Positions 1 to 7,643 are shown, counted from the stretch's first letter. The stretch is DNA of 10,372 nt from an uncultured Pseudomonadota bacterium (GCA_946480245.1 CAMLIZ010000165.1:1-10372), one strand, 5' to 3'. The notes: generated by a model not told the origin, from the letters alone. Numbers and translations are program-made.

Positions 1-448
1 TCCAGGCGATCGCGTCGCCCAGCAGGCGGCGCGGGTAGGTGAAGCGCAGCAGCGCCAGGCCGAGCGGCATCACCGCTGCGCTGCCCATGCCCTGCACGAA
101 GCGCGCGGCCACCAGCCACGGCAGCGAAGGTGCGGCGGCACACAGCGCCGACGCCAGCGTGAACATCGACACCCCGGCCATGAACACCTTGCGGTGGCCC
201 AGGCGCTCGCCCATCGCGGAGGCCGGCAGCATGAACATCACCACCGCCAGCTGGTAGCCGGTGACCACCCACACGGCGTCGGCCGGCGTGGCATGCAGTT
301 GCTGCGTGATGCTGGGCAGTGCCACGTTGGCGATGGCGCCGTCCAGCACCACGATCACGATGGCGCCGAGGATGGCGGCGGCCGCGGCAAAGCGGCGCGG
401 CGTGGGCAGGCCGTCGGGTTCGTCGTGCGGGAGCGAGGGGTCGGTCAT
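1..448 (-). CDS. DHA2-type MFS drug/multidrug exporter, N-terminal part (3' end beyond left edge)
   Basis: Reading down from the ATG at 446-448, the minus strand stays open to the window edge, giving 149 residues. After a polar N-terminus of about 18 residues comes a first membrane segment (about 20-45) with LDGAIANVALPSI (Asp36), the signature of 14-helix DHA2/EmrB-QacA transporters. A second helix lies at about 58-78, followed by the MFS motif A loop GERLGHRKVF (80-89) and the FVQGMGSAAVMPLGLALL stretch of helix 4. It is expected to be a proton-driven inner-membrane exporter; the substrate cannot be told. It is divergent from the LysR gene at 578, which probably regulates it. No Shine-Dalgarno precedes the ATG; a TATGCT -10-like box lies at 479-484. 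The family call is firm; the exact start is less so. Confidence 0.9.
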   Translation of the reverse strand, partial: MTDPSLPHDEPDGLPTPRRFAAAAAILGAIVIVVLDGAIANVALPSITQQLHATPADAVWVVTGYQLAVVMFMLPASAMGERLGHRKVFMAGVSMFTLASALCAAAPSLPWLVAARFVQGMGSAAVMPLGLALLRFTYPRRLLGDAIAW

Positions 449-478
449 GCGCTGCGGAGGTGTCGATACGGTGCGCCC

Positions 479-484
479 AGCATA
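479..484 (-). promoter_or_regulatory. Candidate -10 box for the MFS gene
   Basis: Read on the minus strand the hexamer is TATGCT, matching TATAAT at four of six positions, and it lies about 30 bases upstream of the MFS ATG. No convincing -35 hexamer is seen 16-18 bases further upstream. That would fit an activator-dependent promoter with the GTGCAG repeats about 50 bases upstream of the start point. Prediction only. Confidence 0.3.
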
Positions 485-515
485 GGGGGGCGCCGGCCTG
501 CCGCCCAGCGCGTGC

Positions 516-550
516 CGTGCAGCTTGTCCCTGCACGCAACGCCAGTGCAG
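516..550. promoter_or_regulatory. Candidate LysR operator: three alternating GTGCAG/CTGCAC half-sites
   Basis: CGTGCAG (516-522) and CTGCACG (530-536) form a perfect 7-bp inverted repeat around a 7-base spacer. A further GTGCAG follows at 545-550, so it forms a second inverted pair with the middle copy (9-base spacer). The cluster lies in the 129-bp gap between the divergent MFS and LysR genes. That is where LysR-type proteins normally bind, using a strong dyad plus an adjacent weaker site. The last half-site falls where the LysR gene's -35 would be, which would suit autorepression. The binding role is inferred from position and symmetry. Confidence 0.5.
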
Positions 551-577
551 CAACCCGCGCTCGTGCTAGCTTCGGCC

Positions 578-1486
578 ATGCCCGCCGAAGCCGACCTCAA
601 CCTGCTCACCGCGCTGGACGCGTTGCTCGCCGAAGGCAGCGTGGCCGGCGCCGCGCGTCGACTGAACCTGAGCGAGTCGGCGATGAGCCGCACGCTGGCC
701 CGGCTGCGCGCCGCCACCGGCGACCCGCTGCTGGTACGCGCCGGCCGCGCGATGGTGCCCACGCCGCATGCGCAGCAGCTGCGCGAACGCGTGCGCGAGC
801 TGACGCTGGAAGCCCTTACGGTGCTGCAGCCGGCCGGCGGCCATTGGAGCGTGGCCGAGCTGAAGCGCAGCTTCACGCTGCGCGCGAACGACGGCTTCAT
901 CGAAGCCTTCGCGCCGCGACTGGTGGCCCTGGCGGCCCAGGCGGCGCCCGGCGTTCGCCTGCGCTTCGCGCCCAAGCCCGACAAGGACGCGAAGCCGCTG
1001 CGCGAAGGCCTGATCGACCTCGACATCGGCGTGCTCGGCGACACCGCACCCGAGCTGCGCCTGCAGGCCCTGTACCGCGATCACTTCGTGGCCGTGGTGC
1101 GGCGCGGCCATCCTCTGCTGCACGACGGGCCCGTCACGCCCGAGCGCTTTGCGGCCTGCGGCCATGTGGTCACGTCACGCCGCGGCCGCACCGAAGGCCC
1201 GGTGGACCAGGCGCTGGCGGCCGTCGGCCTGAAGCGCAGGGTCGTGGTGGTGGTGCCCAACTTCCGCACGGCACTGTCGATCGCCGGCGCCACCGAGCTG
1301 GTGGCGCTGGTGCCGTCGTCGTTCTTCGAGCACCTGATCGCGCCGCAGGCATGGCAGGCCTTCGCGCTGCCGGTGCCGACGCAGCAGATCACGGTGTTCC
1401 AGATGTGGCACCCCCGGCTCGACCGTGACCCCGGCCACCGCTGGCTGCGCAGCCTGGTGCTGCAGCTGTGCCGGCGCGACGCCTGA
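578..1486 (+). CDS. LysR-type transcriptional regulator
   Basis: This 302-residue protein has the usual LTTR length. The N-terminal winged HTH spans about residues 6-65, with LNLLTALDALLAEGSVAGAARRL-type spacing, then LSESAMSRTLARLR and GDPLLVRAGRAMVPTPHA, closest to the NodD/LeuO-like branch. The rest (about 90-300) is the periplasmic-binding-protein-like effector domain. The reading frame is open upstream to 194, but the ATG at 578 puts the HTH at the normal distance from the N-terminus. There is no Shine-Dalgarno; TGC-TAGCTT (564-572) resembles an extended -10 box ending five bases before the ATG, so a leaderless message is possible. It is divergent from the MFS exporter, its likely target, and ends six bases from the convergent GFA gene. 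The inducer is unknown. Confidence 0.93.
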   Translation: MPAEADLNLLTALDALLAEGSVAGAARRLNLSESAMSRTLARLRAATGDPLLVRAGRAMVPTPHAQQLRERVRELTLEALTVLQPAGGHWSVAELKRSFTLRANDGFIEAFAPRLVALAAQAAPGVRLRFAPKPDKDAKPLREGLIDLDIGVLGDTAPELRLQALYRDHFVAVVRRGHPLLHDGPVTPERFAACGHVVTSRRGRTEGPVDQALAAVGLKRRVVVVVPNFRTALSIAGATELVALVPSSFFEHLIAPQAWQAFALPVPTQQITVFQMWHPRLDRDPGHRWLRSLVLQLCRRDA

Positions 1487-1492
1487 CCTGCC

Positions 1493-1963
1493 TCAGCGCT
1501 TGCCTGCCGGGCCGCGCTTGTCCGGGTGCGGGAGCAGGCCGGTGTCGAAGGTGGCGAGATCCAGGTTGTGCTCGAACCACGGCAGCCGGCTGGACCACCA
1601 CTGGTGCAGTTGCGGCGCCACGCTCGCCGCATCGTCGAGCGTGCCCAGCATGGCCGACACCAGCTTGCTGCCCACCGAGGGCGGCGGCGGCTGGTCGTCG
1701 AGCCCGTAGAGATGCGTGCCGCAATCGCGGCAGAAGTAGCGCGTGAAGTGCTCCGACGACTGCAGTGCCGCCGGCTCGCCGCGGATCAGTTCGAAGTGCT
1801 CCTCGCGCACGCTGAACCAGCAGGCGGCCGCCGCGCCCGAGATGCGGCGGCAGATGCTGCAGTGGCAGTAGCCCGCGTCGAAGATGTGCCGCGCGCGGTA
1901 GCGCACGGCGCCGCAGAAGCAGCCGCCGAGGTGGGGCGTGTCGTCCATGCGATGGCTATTCAT
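1493..1963 (-). CDS. GFA/CENP-V family zinc-binding protein
   Basis: The 156-residue protein has the GFA cysteine pattern: GGCFCGAVRY (Cys15, Cys17), CHCSICRR (Cys33, Cys35, Cys38) and FCRDCGTHLY (Cys78, Cys81). These ligands hold two zinc ions in characterised members. The family is named for glutathione-dependent formaldehyde-activating enzyme (Gfa), but many members have no proven activity and the Gfa reaction itself has been questioned, so the substrate is open. It is the last gene of the minus-strand operon. Its ATG at 1963 overlaps the upstream gene's stop by eight bases (ATGAATAG), suggesting translational coupling. An in-frame ATG at 1948 (starting MDDTPH) is an alternative start that keeps all motifs. 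The GFA core is followed by about 70 less conserved residues ending in a basic tail. Confidence 0.88.
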   Translation of the reverse strand: MNSHRMDDTPHLGGCFCGAVRYRARHIFDAGYCHCSICRRISGAAAACWFSVREEHFELIRGEPAALQSSEHFTRYFCRDCGTHLYGLDDQPPPPSVGSKLVSAMLGTLDDAASVAPQLHQWWSSRLPWFEHNLDLATFDTGLLPHPDKRGPAGKR

Positions 1964-2456
1964 TCCAGATGCGGTCCACCAACTGCCCCACGTCCGGCCG
2001 CTCGCCGTTGCCGGTGGCCTTCTTCCACTCGGGCGGCAGCGGCGCTGCGCGCTTCGGTGGCCTGCCGTTCCACAGGCTGACCTTCAGCGCGAACACCACC
2101 GGGCCCTTCACGGCCTCGAACGGCTTGACCGCGGCCACCTTGTCGAGGATCTGCTTCCTGAGTTCCAGGTCGAGCAAGGCATCGAAGTCGAGCCACACGT
2201 GCGACTGCGGGCCGGGCCGCACGGCCACCACGATGAAGCCGCCGACCGACTGGCGCGCGGCGCTGCCGAGCACGGCCTCGCGCGACGCGGCTTGCACGGC
2301 CTTGATGTAGTCGGCCATCGCGTCCACGCTGGGCACGCGCTCTTCGAGCACGGCGCTCGGCTGCAGCAGCACCACGCCGAGCTCGGTGACGGGTTCGGCG
2401 GCGCGCGCGCCGGCCAACCCCGCGAGGAGGCACAGGCCGAGCGCCAAGGCGCGCAT
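1956..2456 (-). CDS. Small exported protein of unknown function
   Basis: This is a 166-residue protein. The first 20 or so residues form a Sec signal peptide: MRALAL, a hydrophobic core LGLCLLAGLAG, and a cleavable ARA-AEP site. The mature part (about 146 residues) has no cysteine and no further membrane helix. It alternates predicted strands (GGFIVVAVRP, HVWLDFDALLD, GPVVFALKVSLWNG) with helices and ends in a lysine/proline-rich stretch and DRIWNE. I do not recognise the family. Its ATG shares one base with the aldolase stop (TGATG), and its own stop overlaps the GFA start, so it is translated as the third member of the araC operon. The role is unknown; a periplasmic location is the only supported statement. 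A GAGG about ten bases upstream could act as a weak ribosome site. Confidence 0.8.
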   Translation of the reverse strand: MRALALGLCLLAGLAGARAAEPVTELGVVLLQPSAVLEERVPSVDAMADYIKAVQAASREAVLGSAARQSVGGFIVVAVRPGPQSHVWLDFDALLDLELRKQILDKVAAVKPFEAVKGPVVFALKVSLWNGRPPKRAAPLPPEWKKATGNGERPDVGQLVDRIWNE

Positions 2457-3205
2457 CACGGCCGGGCCTCGGGCGCGGCCGCCGGCAAGCGACGCCGCAG
2501 CGCCTCGAAGAACAGCTCGCTCTGCAGCCGCTCGCCTTGCGCCTGCTCGGCCACGCGCTGCGCCACTGCCGCGTCCACCGGCGCCAGCGGCCGCCCGGTG
2601 CTCTGCCCGATCACCTGCGCCATGCAGGCGCGCTCGAGGAAGTACAGGTCGTCGTAGGCGTGGTCGATGCGCGCACCGCACACCACCACGCCATGGTTGC
2701 CGAGGAACGCGATGTCGCGGCCCTGCATCACGCGGGCGATTCGTTCGCCTTCGGCGTCGTCCAGCGCCAGGCCGTTGTAGTGGGCATCCACCGCGACGCG
2801 GCCGTGGAAGCGCATCGCGTTCTGCGACAAGGTGGTGTCGAGCGTGCGGTCCGTGGTGAGCGTGAGCGCGCTCGCATACGGCATGTGGGTGTGCAGCACG
2901 CAGGCGTGGCCGGCGATGCGGTGGATCGCGGCGTGGATGAACATCGCGGTCGGCTCCACCGCATGCCGGCCCGCGAGCTTGCGGCCCTGCGCGTCGACCA
3001 TCACCACGTCGTCGTTGCCCACCTCCTGCCACAGCAGGCCGCGCGGGTTCAGCAGGAAGCGGCCGGAGCCGTCGGGCAGCTCCACGCTGAAGTGGTTGCA
3101 CACGCCTTCGGCCAGGCCGTGGTACGCGGCGGCGCGCAAGGCCAGCGCGAGGTCGGCGCGCAGCCGGCTCACCGCGGCGCCGTGGAAATCCTGCTCATGG
3201 TTCAT
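2456..3205 (-). CDS. Class II aldolase/adducin family protein
   Basis: The 249-residue protein has the class II aldolase/adducin fold signature. The metal-binding HTH (His105, His107) lies in VLHTHMPYASALT, a third likely ligand His171 in FLGNHGVVV, and an acidic Glu84 in VEPTAMFIH corresponds to the catalytic glutamate of fuculose-phosphate aldolase. NHFSVELPDGSGRFLLNPRG near residues 37-56 is typical of the decarboxylating or 'adducin-like' branch, whose bacterial substrates are mostly unknown. All metal ligands are present, so it is probably an active metalloenzyme acting on a hydroxy-carbonyl compound, in the cytoplasm. The ATG overlaps the araC stop (ATGA), and a strong AAAGGAGAAAGG ribosome site (3214-3225) lies inside the end of araC. 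Its stop overlaps the next gene by one base. The substrate cannot be assigned. Confidence 0.9.
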   Translation of the reverse strand: MNHEQDFHGAAVSRLRADLALALRAAAYHGLAEGVCNHFSVELPDGSGRFLLNPRGLLWQEVGNDDVVMVDAQGRKLAGRHAVEPTAMFIHAAIHRIAGHACVLHTHMPYASALTLTTDRTLDTTLSQNAMRFHGRVAVDAHYNGLALDDAEGERIARVMQGRDIAFLGNHGVVVCGARIDHAYDDLYFLERACMAQVIGQSTGRPLAPVDAAVAQRVAEQAQGERLQSELFFEALRRRLPAAAPEARP

Positions 3206-4146
3206 GCGAGAGGCCTTTCTCCTTTGACCTGGGCGATCTCCGCGCGTGGCGGCGCGCCGAACAGGCGCCGGTACTCGCGGCTGAATTGCGACGGGCTTTC
3301 GTAGCCCACGCGATGGCCGGCGCCGGCGGCGTCCAGCCCTTCGGTGAGCATCAGGCGGCGTGCCTGATGCAGCCGCAGGTGCTTCTGGAACTGCAGCGGC
3401 GACATCGAGGTGAGCTGCTTGAAGTGATGGTGCAGGGTGGACGGGCTCATGTGCACCGCCTCGGCCACTTCGTCCACCCGCATCGGCTCGTGGTAGCGGC
3501 GCTTGATCAGCTCGATCGCGCGCGCGATGCGGCGTGCATGCCCGTCGCCCAGGGCGAGCTCGCGCAGCCGGGGCCCCAGCTCGCCGGTGAGCATGCGGTA
3601 GTGGATCTCGCGCAGCGCCAGCGGCGCCAGCACCGGCAGGTGCTCGGGTGTGCGCAGCAGCCGCAGCAGCCGCGTCATCGCGTCCAGCAGCTCGGCCGAC
3701 ACGCGCGCCGCATGCAGGCCGAGTGCCGCGCGGGCCGGCGCAGGCGCGGGGCCGTCGAGCAGCAGCGCGCCCACTTCCTGCGGGTCGATGTTGAGCCGTA
3801 TGCACAGGTAGGGCTTGTCGGCGCTGGCTTCCACCACCTGGCCCACGGGCAGCATCGTCACCGAGATCAGCAGGCAGTGCAGCGGGTCGTACACGATCAC
3901 GTCGTTGCCCAGGCGCGCATGCTTGCGGCCCTGCACCACCACGCACAGCCCCGGCTCGTACACCGCGGGCAGCGGCTGTGCGGGCGCACTGGCGCGGATC
4001 AGCTGCAGCGGCGCGATCGCGGTGTCGTGCACGCCGTCCACGGGTGCGAAGGCGCGCGCCAGCTGCACCAGCTCGGCCAGCGGGTCGGCGCCTGCGCGGC
4101 TGTCGTGCGCGGGCAGCGTGACGGGCTGGAGCGTGGCAAGCGGCAT
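3202..4146 (-). CDS. AraC-family transcriptional regulator (AraC_N type)
   Basis: From the ATG at 4146 this is 314 residues. The N-terminal AraC_N-like sensory domain (roughly 25-180) includes [24 protein letters not shown] and [11 protein letters not shown]. The C-terminal double HTH (about 205-300) includes [39 protein letters not shown] and [18 protein letters not shown]. The frame can be extended to a TTG at 4203, but ATG 4146 is preferred because a CAGAAT -10-like box sits seven bases upstream of it and no ribosome site favours the longer form. AraC_N regulators include E. coli YqhC, which responds to aldehydes and controls aldehyde reductase genes; the divergent aldo/keto reductase here fits a similar role by inference. 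It is first in the four-gene operon, so it probably also sets the level of the downstream aldolase and GFA genes. Confidence 0.92.
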   Translation of the reverse strand: MPLATLQPVTLPAHDSRAGADPLAELVQLARAFAPVDGVHDTAIAPLQLIRASAPAQPLPAVYEPGLCVVVQGRKHARLGNDVIVYDPLHCLLISVTMLPVGQVVEASADKPYLCIRLNIDPQEVGALLLDGPAPAPARAALGLHAARVSAELLDAMTRLLRLLRTPEHLPVLAPLALREIHYRMLTGELGPRLRELALGDGHARRIARAIELIKRRYHEPMRVDEVAEAVHMSPSTLHHHFKQLTSMSPLQFQKHLRLHQARRLMLTEGLDAAGAGHRVGYESPSQFSREYRRLFGAPPRAEIAQVKGERPLA

Positions 4147-4153
4147 GACGCCG

Positions 4154-4159
4154 ATTCTG
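4154..4159 (-). promoter_or_regulatory. Candidate -10 box of the araC-aldolase-GFA operon
   Basis: Read on the minus strand it is CAGAAT (four of six match to TATAAT), seven bases before the ATG at 4146. That would place the transcription start on or next to the start codon, consistent with the absence of a Shine-Dalgarno. A GC-only 12-bp palindrome (4162-4173) lies just upstream in the spacer. No good -35 is visible. Confidence 0.35.
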
Positions 4160-4202
4160 CAGCGGCGCGCCGCCTGCTGTTCGGCCGCCGGAGGATCGGG
4201 CA

Positions 4203-4220
4203 AGCATCGCCGAGCATCGC
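4203..4220. promoter_or_regulatory. Candidate AraC-type operator: tandem AGCATCGC repeats
   Basis: AGCATCGC occurs at 4203-4210 and again at 4213-4220, an exact 8-bp direct repeat with a 10-bp period. The two HTH motifs of AraC proteins contact successive major grooves about one helical turn apart, so this is the expected geometry. The pair lies between the divergent araC and aldo/keto reductase genes. It abuts the -35 region of a possible reductase promoter (TACGCT -10-like box at 4247-4252), as for class II activators. Role inferred. Confidence 0.45.
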
Positions 4221-4273
4221 GCTACCGCGGGCATGGCGGTGGCCCGTACGCTGAAGGCCTTGAACCACGCACC

Positions 4274-4278
4274 AGGAG
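4274..4278 (+). promoter_or_regulatory. Ribosome binding site of the aldo/keto reductase
   Basis: AGGAG lies seven bases before the ATG at 4286. It fixes this start rather than any of the upstream in-frame starts in the open frame reaching back to 3815. Confidence 0.8.
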
Positions 4279-4285
4279 CAGCAGC

Positions 4286-5287
<1,002 letters not shown>

Positions 5288-5294
5288 GGCCGCC

Positions 5295-6500
5295 TCACAG
5301 CGCCACGTGCTCCGGCCGCGCGCCCAGCCCGATGAAGCGCGCCACCCATTCGCGCAGGCGGTGCGAATGCGTGAGCAGGCGCAGCGGCAGCGGCGGCCGG
5401 CCGAGCGGCTGGTCGCCCTGCAGCAGCGGCTTCAGAACGTTCTGCGCGCGCACCTGCATGGCCTGCGTCACCACGGTGGGGAACCGGCGGCGCTGCTGCA
5501 CGCGCGCCACGTCGTCGTCGCTGAGTCGGCCGCCGCGCAGCGGCGCGGCCAGCAGGTTGGCGCTGGCCACCGCATCCTGGATCGCGAGGTTGATGCCCAC
5601 GCCGCCGATCGGCGACATCGCGTGCGCGGCGTCGCCGATGCACAGCAGGCCGGGCGCGCTCCAGCGCTCGAGCCGGTCCACCGTGACGGTGAGCAGCTTC
5701 ACCTCGTCCCAGCTGCGCAGCTCGTGCAGGTGCTCGCTCAGTGCCGGCGCGGTGTCGGCCACCGTGGCGCGGAAGGCGTCCAGCCCGCGTGCGCGCACGG
5801 CCGCGTCGCTGCCCTTGGCGATCACGTACGCGCACTGCCAGTAGTCGCCGCGGTCCAGCGTGATCAGGATGCGGCCGGCGCGTACGTGGGTGAACGCATG
5901 GTCGAAGCTGGACGGATCGCGCGGCACGCGGAACCACATCACGTCCATCGGCGCGCCGATGTCCTTGCGCGGCAGCGCCGCGCGCTCGCGCACCGTGGAG
6001 TGGCGCCCGTCCGCGCCCACGGTGAGCGCGGCGTGCACCGCGAGCGGGCCGTCGGGCGCGCGGGCGCTCACGCCGCTCACGCGGTCGCCGCTGTGCAGCA
6101 GGTCCTGCACCTCGGCCTGCTGCAACAGCGTGAAGCCGGGCAGCTGCCGCGCCTCGTCGGCCAGGAAGTCGAGGAAGTCCCACTGCGGCATGAACGCGAT
6201 GTACGGGCAGGTCACCGGCAGCCCGGCGAAGTCGGCGATGCGCACGCGCTCGTCGCCGAACCAGCCCTCCAGGCGGTCCAGCTTCTGGTGCGGCAGCTGC
6301 AGCAAGCGCGGCAGCAGGCCCAGCTCGTCCATCACCGTGAGGGTGGAGGGGTGCACCGTGTCGCCGCGGAAGTCGCGCAGGAAGTCGGCGTGTTTTTCCA
6401 GCACCACCACCTGCACGCCGGCGCGCGCCAGCAGGTAGCCCAGCATCATGCCGGCGGGACCGCCGCCGGCGATGCAGCACTGCGTGTCGATCGTGCGCAT
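5295..6500 (-). CDS. FAD-dependent monooxygenase / oxidoreductase (PF01494 type)
   Basis: The 401-residue protein has all three fingerprints of class A flavoprotein hydroxylases: an N-terminal GGGPAG dinucleotide fold (residues 12-17) ending in VVVLEKH, the DG motif GADGRHSTVR (162-171), and the C-terminal GD motif with CIGDAAHAMSPIGGVGINL (near 290-305). RGDTVHPSTLTVMDELGL after the first fold is typical of the branch usually annotated just as FAD-dependent oxidoreductase. It probably uses NAD(P)H and O2 to hydroxylate an aromatic or other small compound; the substrate is unknown. The ATG at 6500 is one base after the tetR stop, with AAAGGGAG (6506-6513) inside the tetR end as its ribosome site, so the two are co-translated and TetR very likely controls it. 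No signal peptide; cytoplasmic. Confidence 0.93.
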   Translation of the reverse strand: MRTIDTQCCIAGGGPAGMMLGYLLARAGVQVVVLEKHADFLRDFRGDTVHPSTLTVMDELGLLPRLLQLPHQKLDRLEGWFGDERVRIADFAGLPVTCPYIAFMPQWDFLDFLADEARQLPGFTLLQQAEVQDLLHSGDRVSGVSARAPDGPLAVHAALTVGADGRHSTVRERAALPRKDIGAPMDVMWFRVPRDPSSFDHAFTHVRAGRILITLDRGDYWQCAYVIAKGSDAAVRARGLDAFRATVADTAPALSEHLHELRSWDEVKLLTVTVDRLERWSAPGLLCIGDAAHAMSPIGGVGINLAIQDAVASANLLAAPLRGGRLSDDDVARVQQRRRFPTVVTQAMQVRAQNVLKPLLQGDQPLGRPPLPLRLLTHSHRLREWVARFIGLGARPEHVAL

Positions 6501-6501
6501 G

Positions 6502-7119
6502 TCATCTCCCTTTGTGTTGAGGGCGCAGCGCCTTGAACAGCAGGTCAAGCTGCGCGTCGATGAGTGCGCCCGCGTCCAGCGGTGCGCTGCGCTCGAACAG
6601 CATCTGCCAGACGACGGACAGGATCAGCGGCGCCACCAGCAGCTGCGGCTGGCGTGCCAGCGTGTCGTCGGCCCATTCGCCGCTGTCCACCGCGCGTTGC
6701 GCCAGCCCGGTCAACAGCGCCAGCCCGGGCTGCACCACGTGGCGGTAGTAGTGGTCCGCAATGCCGGGATGGCGCTGGCCTTCGGAGATCACCAGCCGCA
6801 GGATGTGGCGGCGCTCGCTTTGCAGCAGCTGGCGGCGCAGCTCGCCGGCCAGCGTGCGGATCAGCGGCTCGACCGCGCCGCTGTGCGCGCCGGCCGTGTG
6901 CGCCAGGCCGTCGATGACCGGCGGGATCGCGGCTTCCACGATCGCCTGCAGCATCGCCTGCTTGCTGGGGAAGTAGCGATACAGCGTGCCTTTGCCCACG
7001 CCGGCCAGCGCCGCGATGTCGTCGGTGCGCGCGGCGTCGAAGCCCTCGCGCAGGAAGACCTGCAGCGCCGCGTTGCGCACGCGGTCGACGGTGGGGGGCA
7101 GAGCGGGGTCACCGGGCAT
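6502..7119 (-). CDS. TetR/AcrR-family transcriptional regulator
   Basis: The 205-residue protein has the TetR N-terminal HTH at residues 10-60, with RNAALQVFLREGFDAA, TDDIAALAGVGKGTLYRYFPSK and AMLQAIVEAA all well conserved. An all-helical ligand and dimer domain follows to the C-terminus (including WADDTLARQPQLLVAPLIL), resembling the TetR_C domains of AcrR-like repressors. It is co-directional with and directly followed by the FAD monooxygenase (TGA-C-ATG), so it most likely represses its own two-gene operon until a substrate-like ligand binds. A palindromic operator lies 13 bases before the ATG inside the predicted promoter. No Shine-Dalgarno is present and the predicted transcription start coincides with the ATG, so the message may be leaderless. 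The ligand is unknown. Confidence 0.94.
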   Translation of the reverse strand: MPGDPALPPTVDRVRNAALQVFLREGFDAARTDDIAALAGVGKGTLYRYFPSKQAMLQAIVEAAIPPVIDGLAHTAGAHSGAVEPLIRTLAGELRRQLLQSERRHILRLVISEGQRHPGIADHYYRHVVQPGLALLTGLAQRAVDSGEWADDTLARQPQLLVAPLILSVVWQMLFERSAPLDAGALIDAQLDLLFKALRPQHKGR

Positions 7120-7125
7120 CGGCCC

Positions 7126-7154
7126 AGTGTGACGGACTGGTCAGTCCGCCGCAA
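7126..7154 (-). promoter_or_regulatory. Candidate promoter of the tetR-monooxygenase operon
   Basis: On the minus strand, TTGCGG (7149-7154) and CACACT (7126-7131) are separated by exactly 17 bases and lie directly before the tetR ATG at 7119, six bases after the -10. Each hexamer matches the consensus at three of six positions, so the case rests on spacing, on position and on the palindrome filling the spacer. The start point would fall at the ATG. Confidence 0.45.
7133..7148. promoter_or_regulatory. TetR operator palindrome
   Basis: CGGACTG-GT-CAGTCCG has perfect 7-bp arms around a 2-base centre, 16 bp in all. It resembles the GACTGnnCAGTC-type sites bound by many TetR-family repressors. 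It is immediately upstream of the tetR ATG and fills the predicted -35/-10 spacer, so bound repressor would exclude RNA polymerase. That this TetR binds here is inferred. Confidence 0.75.
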
Positions 7155-7185
7155 CCAGAGGCCGCGGCGGCGCAGGGGTCGGCGG

Positions 7186-7629
7186 CTACTGCCCCTTCAG
7201 CTCTGCGAGGCGTGCGGCGGCCTCGCGCTTGCCCATCGTGCGCAGCGCCGCGATGGCCGGCAGGTGGCGCGCGCGCGGTCGGGCCTTGCCGCTTTCCCAC
7301 TTGTAGACCGACTGGCCGGTGGCGCCGAGCAGCAGCCCGCAGTCGTGGGCCGACAGGCCCAGCTTCTCGCGATGGCTGGCCAGGCCCTTGGCGCTGAAGC
7401 GCAGCTTGGGGCCGACGTCGTCGGCGTCGCCGGCTTCCGGCGCGGCCTTGGCCTGCGCCTTGCTCAACCGGCGCAGCGCCTGCTCCAGCGCCTGCGTGCG
7501 CCGCTTCAGCGCGGCGATCTCGGAGCGGTAGGCCGTGACCGCCTTCCTCAACGCCTCGGTTTCGCCACGCACTTCTTTGCGAGCGACGCGGGCGATCTCG
7601 CTCTTGAACAGGGATGCAATGTTCGGCAT
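7186..7629 (-). CDS. Coiled-coil plus C-terminal HTH (Cro/CI-like) DNA-binding protein
   Basis: From the ATG at 7629 this is 147 residues; a GTG two codons upstream is possible but less likely. The first 60 residues (MPNIASLFKSEIARVARKEV onward) are highly charged with heptad-like leucines, as in a coiled coil that oligomerises. A linker rich in Ala, Glu and Asp (about 58-74) follows. The C-terminal half has a helix-turn-helix: FSAKGLASHREKLGLSAHDC, GLLLGATGQSVYKWESGKARP, LPAIAALRTMGKREAAARL. The SVYKWESGKARP recognition region is typical of XRE-type domains. I recall similar uncharacterised proteins as common in Burkholderiales and Pseudomonas. The target is unknown; a 12-bp palindrome over its own -10-like box suggests autoregulation. 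It is divergent from the small gene at 7683, and its 3' end lies 66 bases upstream of tetR on the same strand. Confidence 0.82.
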   Translation of the reverse strand: MPNIASLFKSEIARVARKEVRGETEALRKAVTAYRSEIAALKRRTQALEQALRRLSKAQAKAAPEAGDADDVGPKLRFSAKGLASHREKLGLSAHDCGLLLGATGQSVYKWESGKARPRARHLPAIAALRTMGKREAAARLAELKGQ

Positions 7630-7631
7630 GA

Positions 7632-7643
7632 GCACAAGTGTGC
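7632..7643. promoter_or_regulatory. Palindrome over the HTH gene's -10-like box
   Basis: GCACA-AG-TGTGC is a 12-bp inverted repeat with perfect 5-bp arms. It overlaps the minus-strand hexamer CACACT (7637-7642), which lies seven bases before the HTH gene's ATG. It sits in the 53-bp gap shared with the divergent gene at 7683, so one site could act on both. A short repeat; role inferred. Confidence 0.35.

Noticed and set aside
319..1428. 369-codon plus-strand frame overlapping lysR
   Set aside because: Arg/Ala/Pro-rich frame-shifted shadow of the LysR gene, without recognisable motifs.
4162..4173. GCGGCGCGCCGC palindrome as an operator
   Set aside because: Perfect but made only of G and C alternations that are common by chance here; no independent support beyond lying near the araC -10-like box.
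5307..6536. 409-codon plus-strand open frame antisense to the FAD monooxygenase
   Set aside because: Composition is His/Arg/Ala/Gln-rich with no domain, and the opposite strand carries all FAD motifs. It is a shadow frame.
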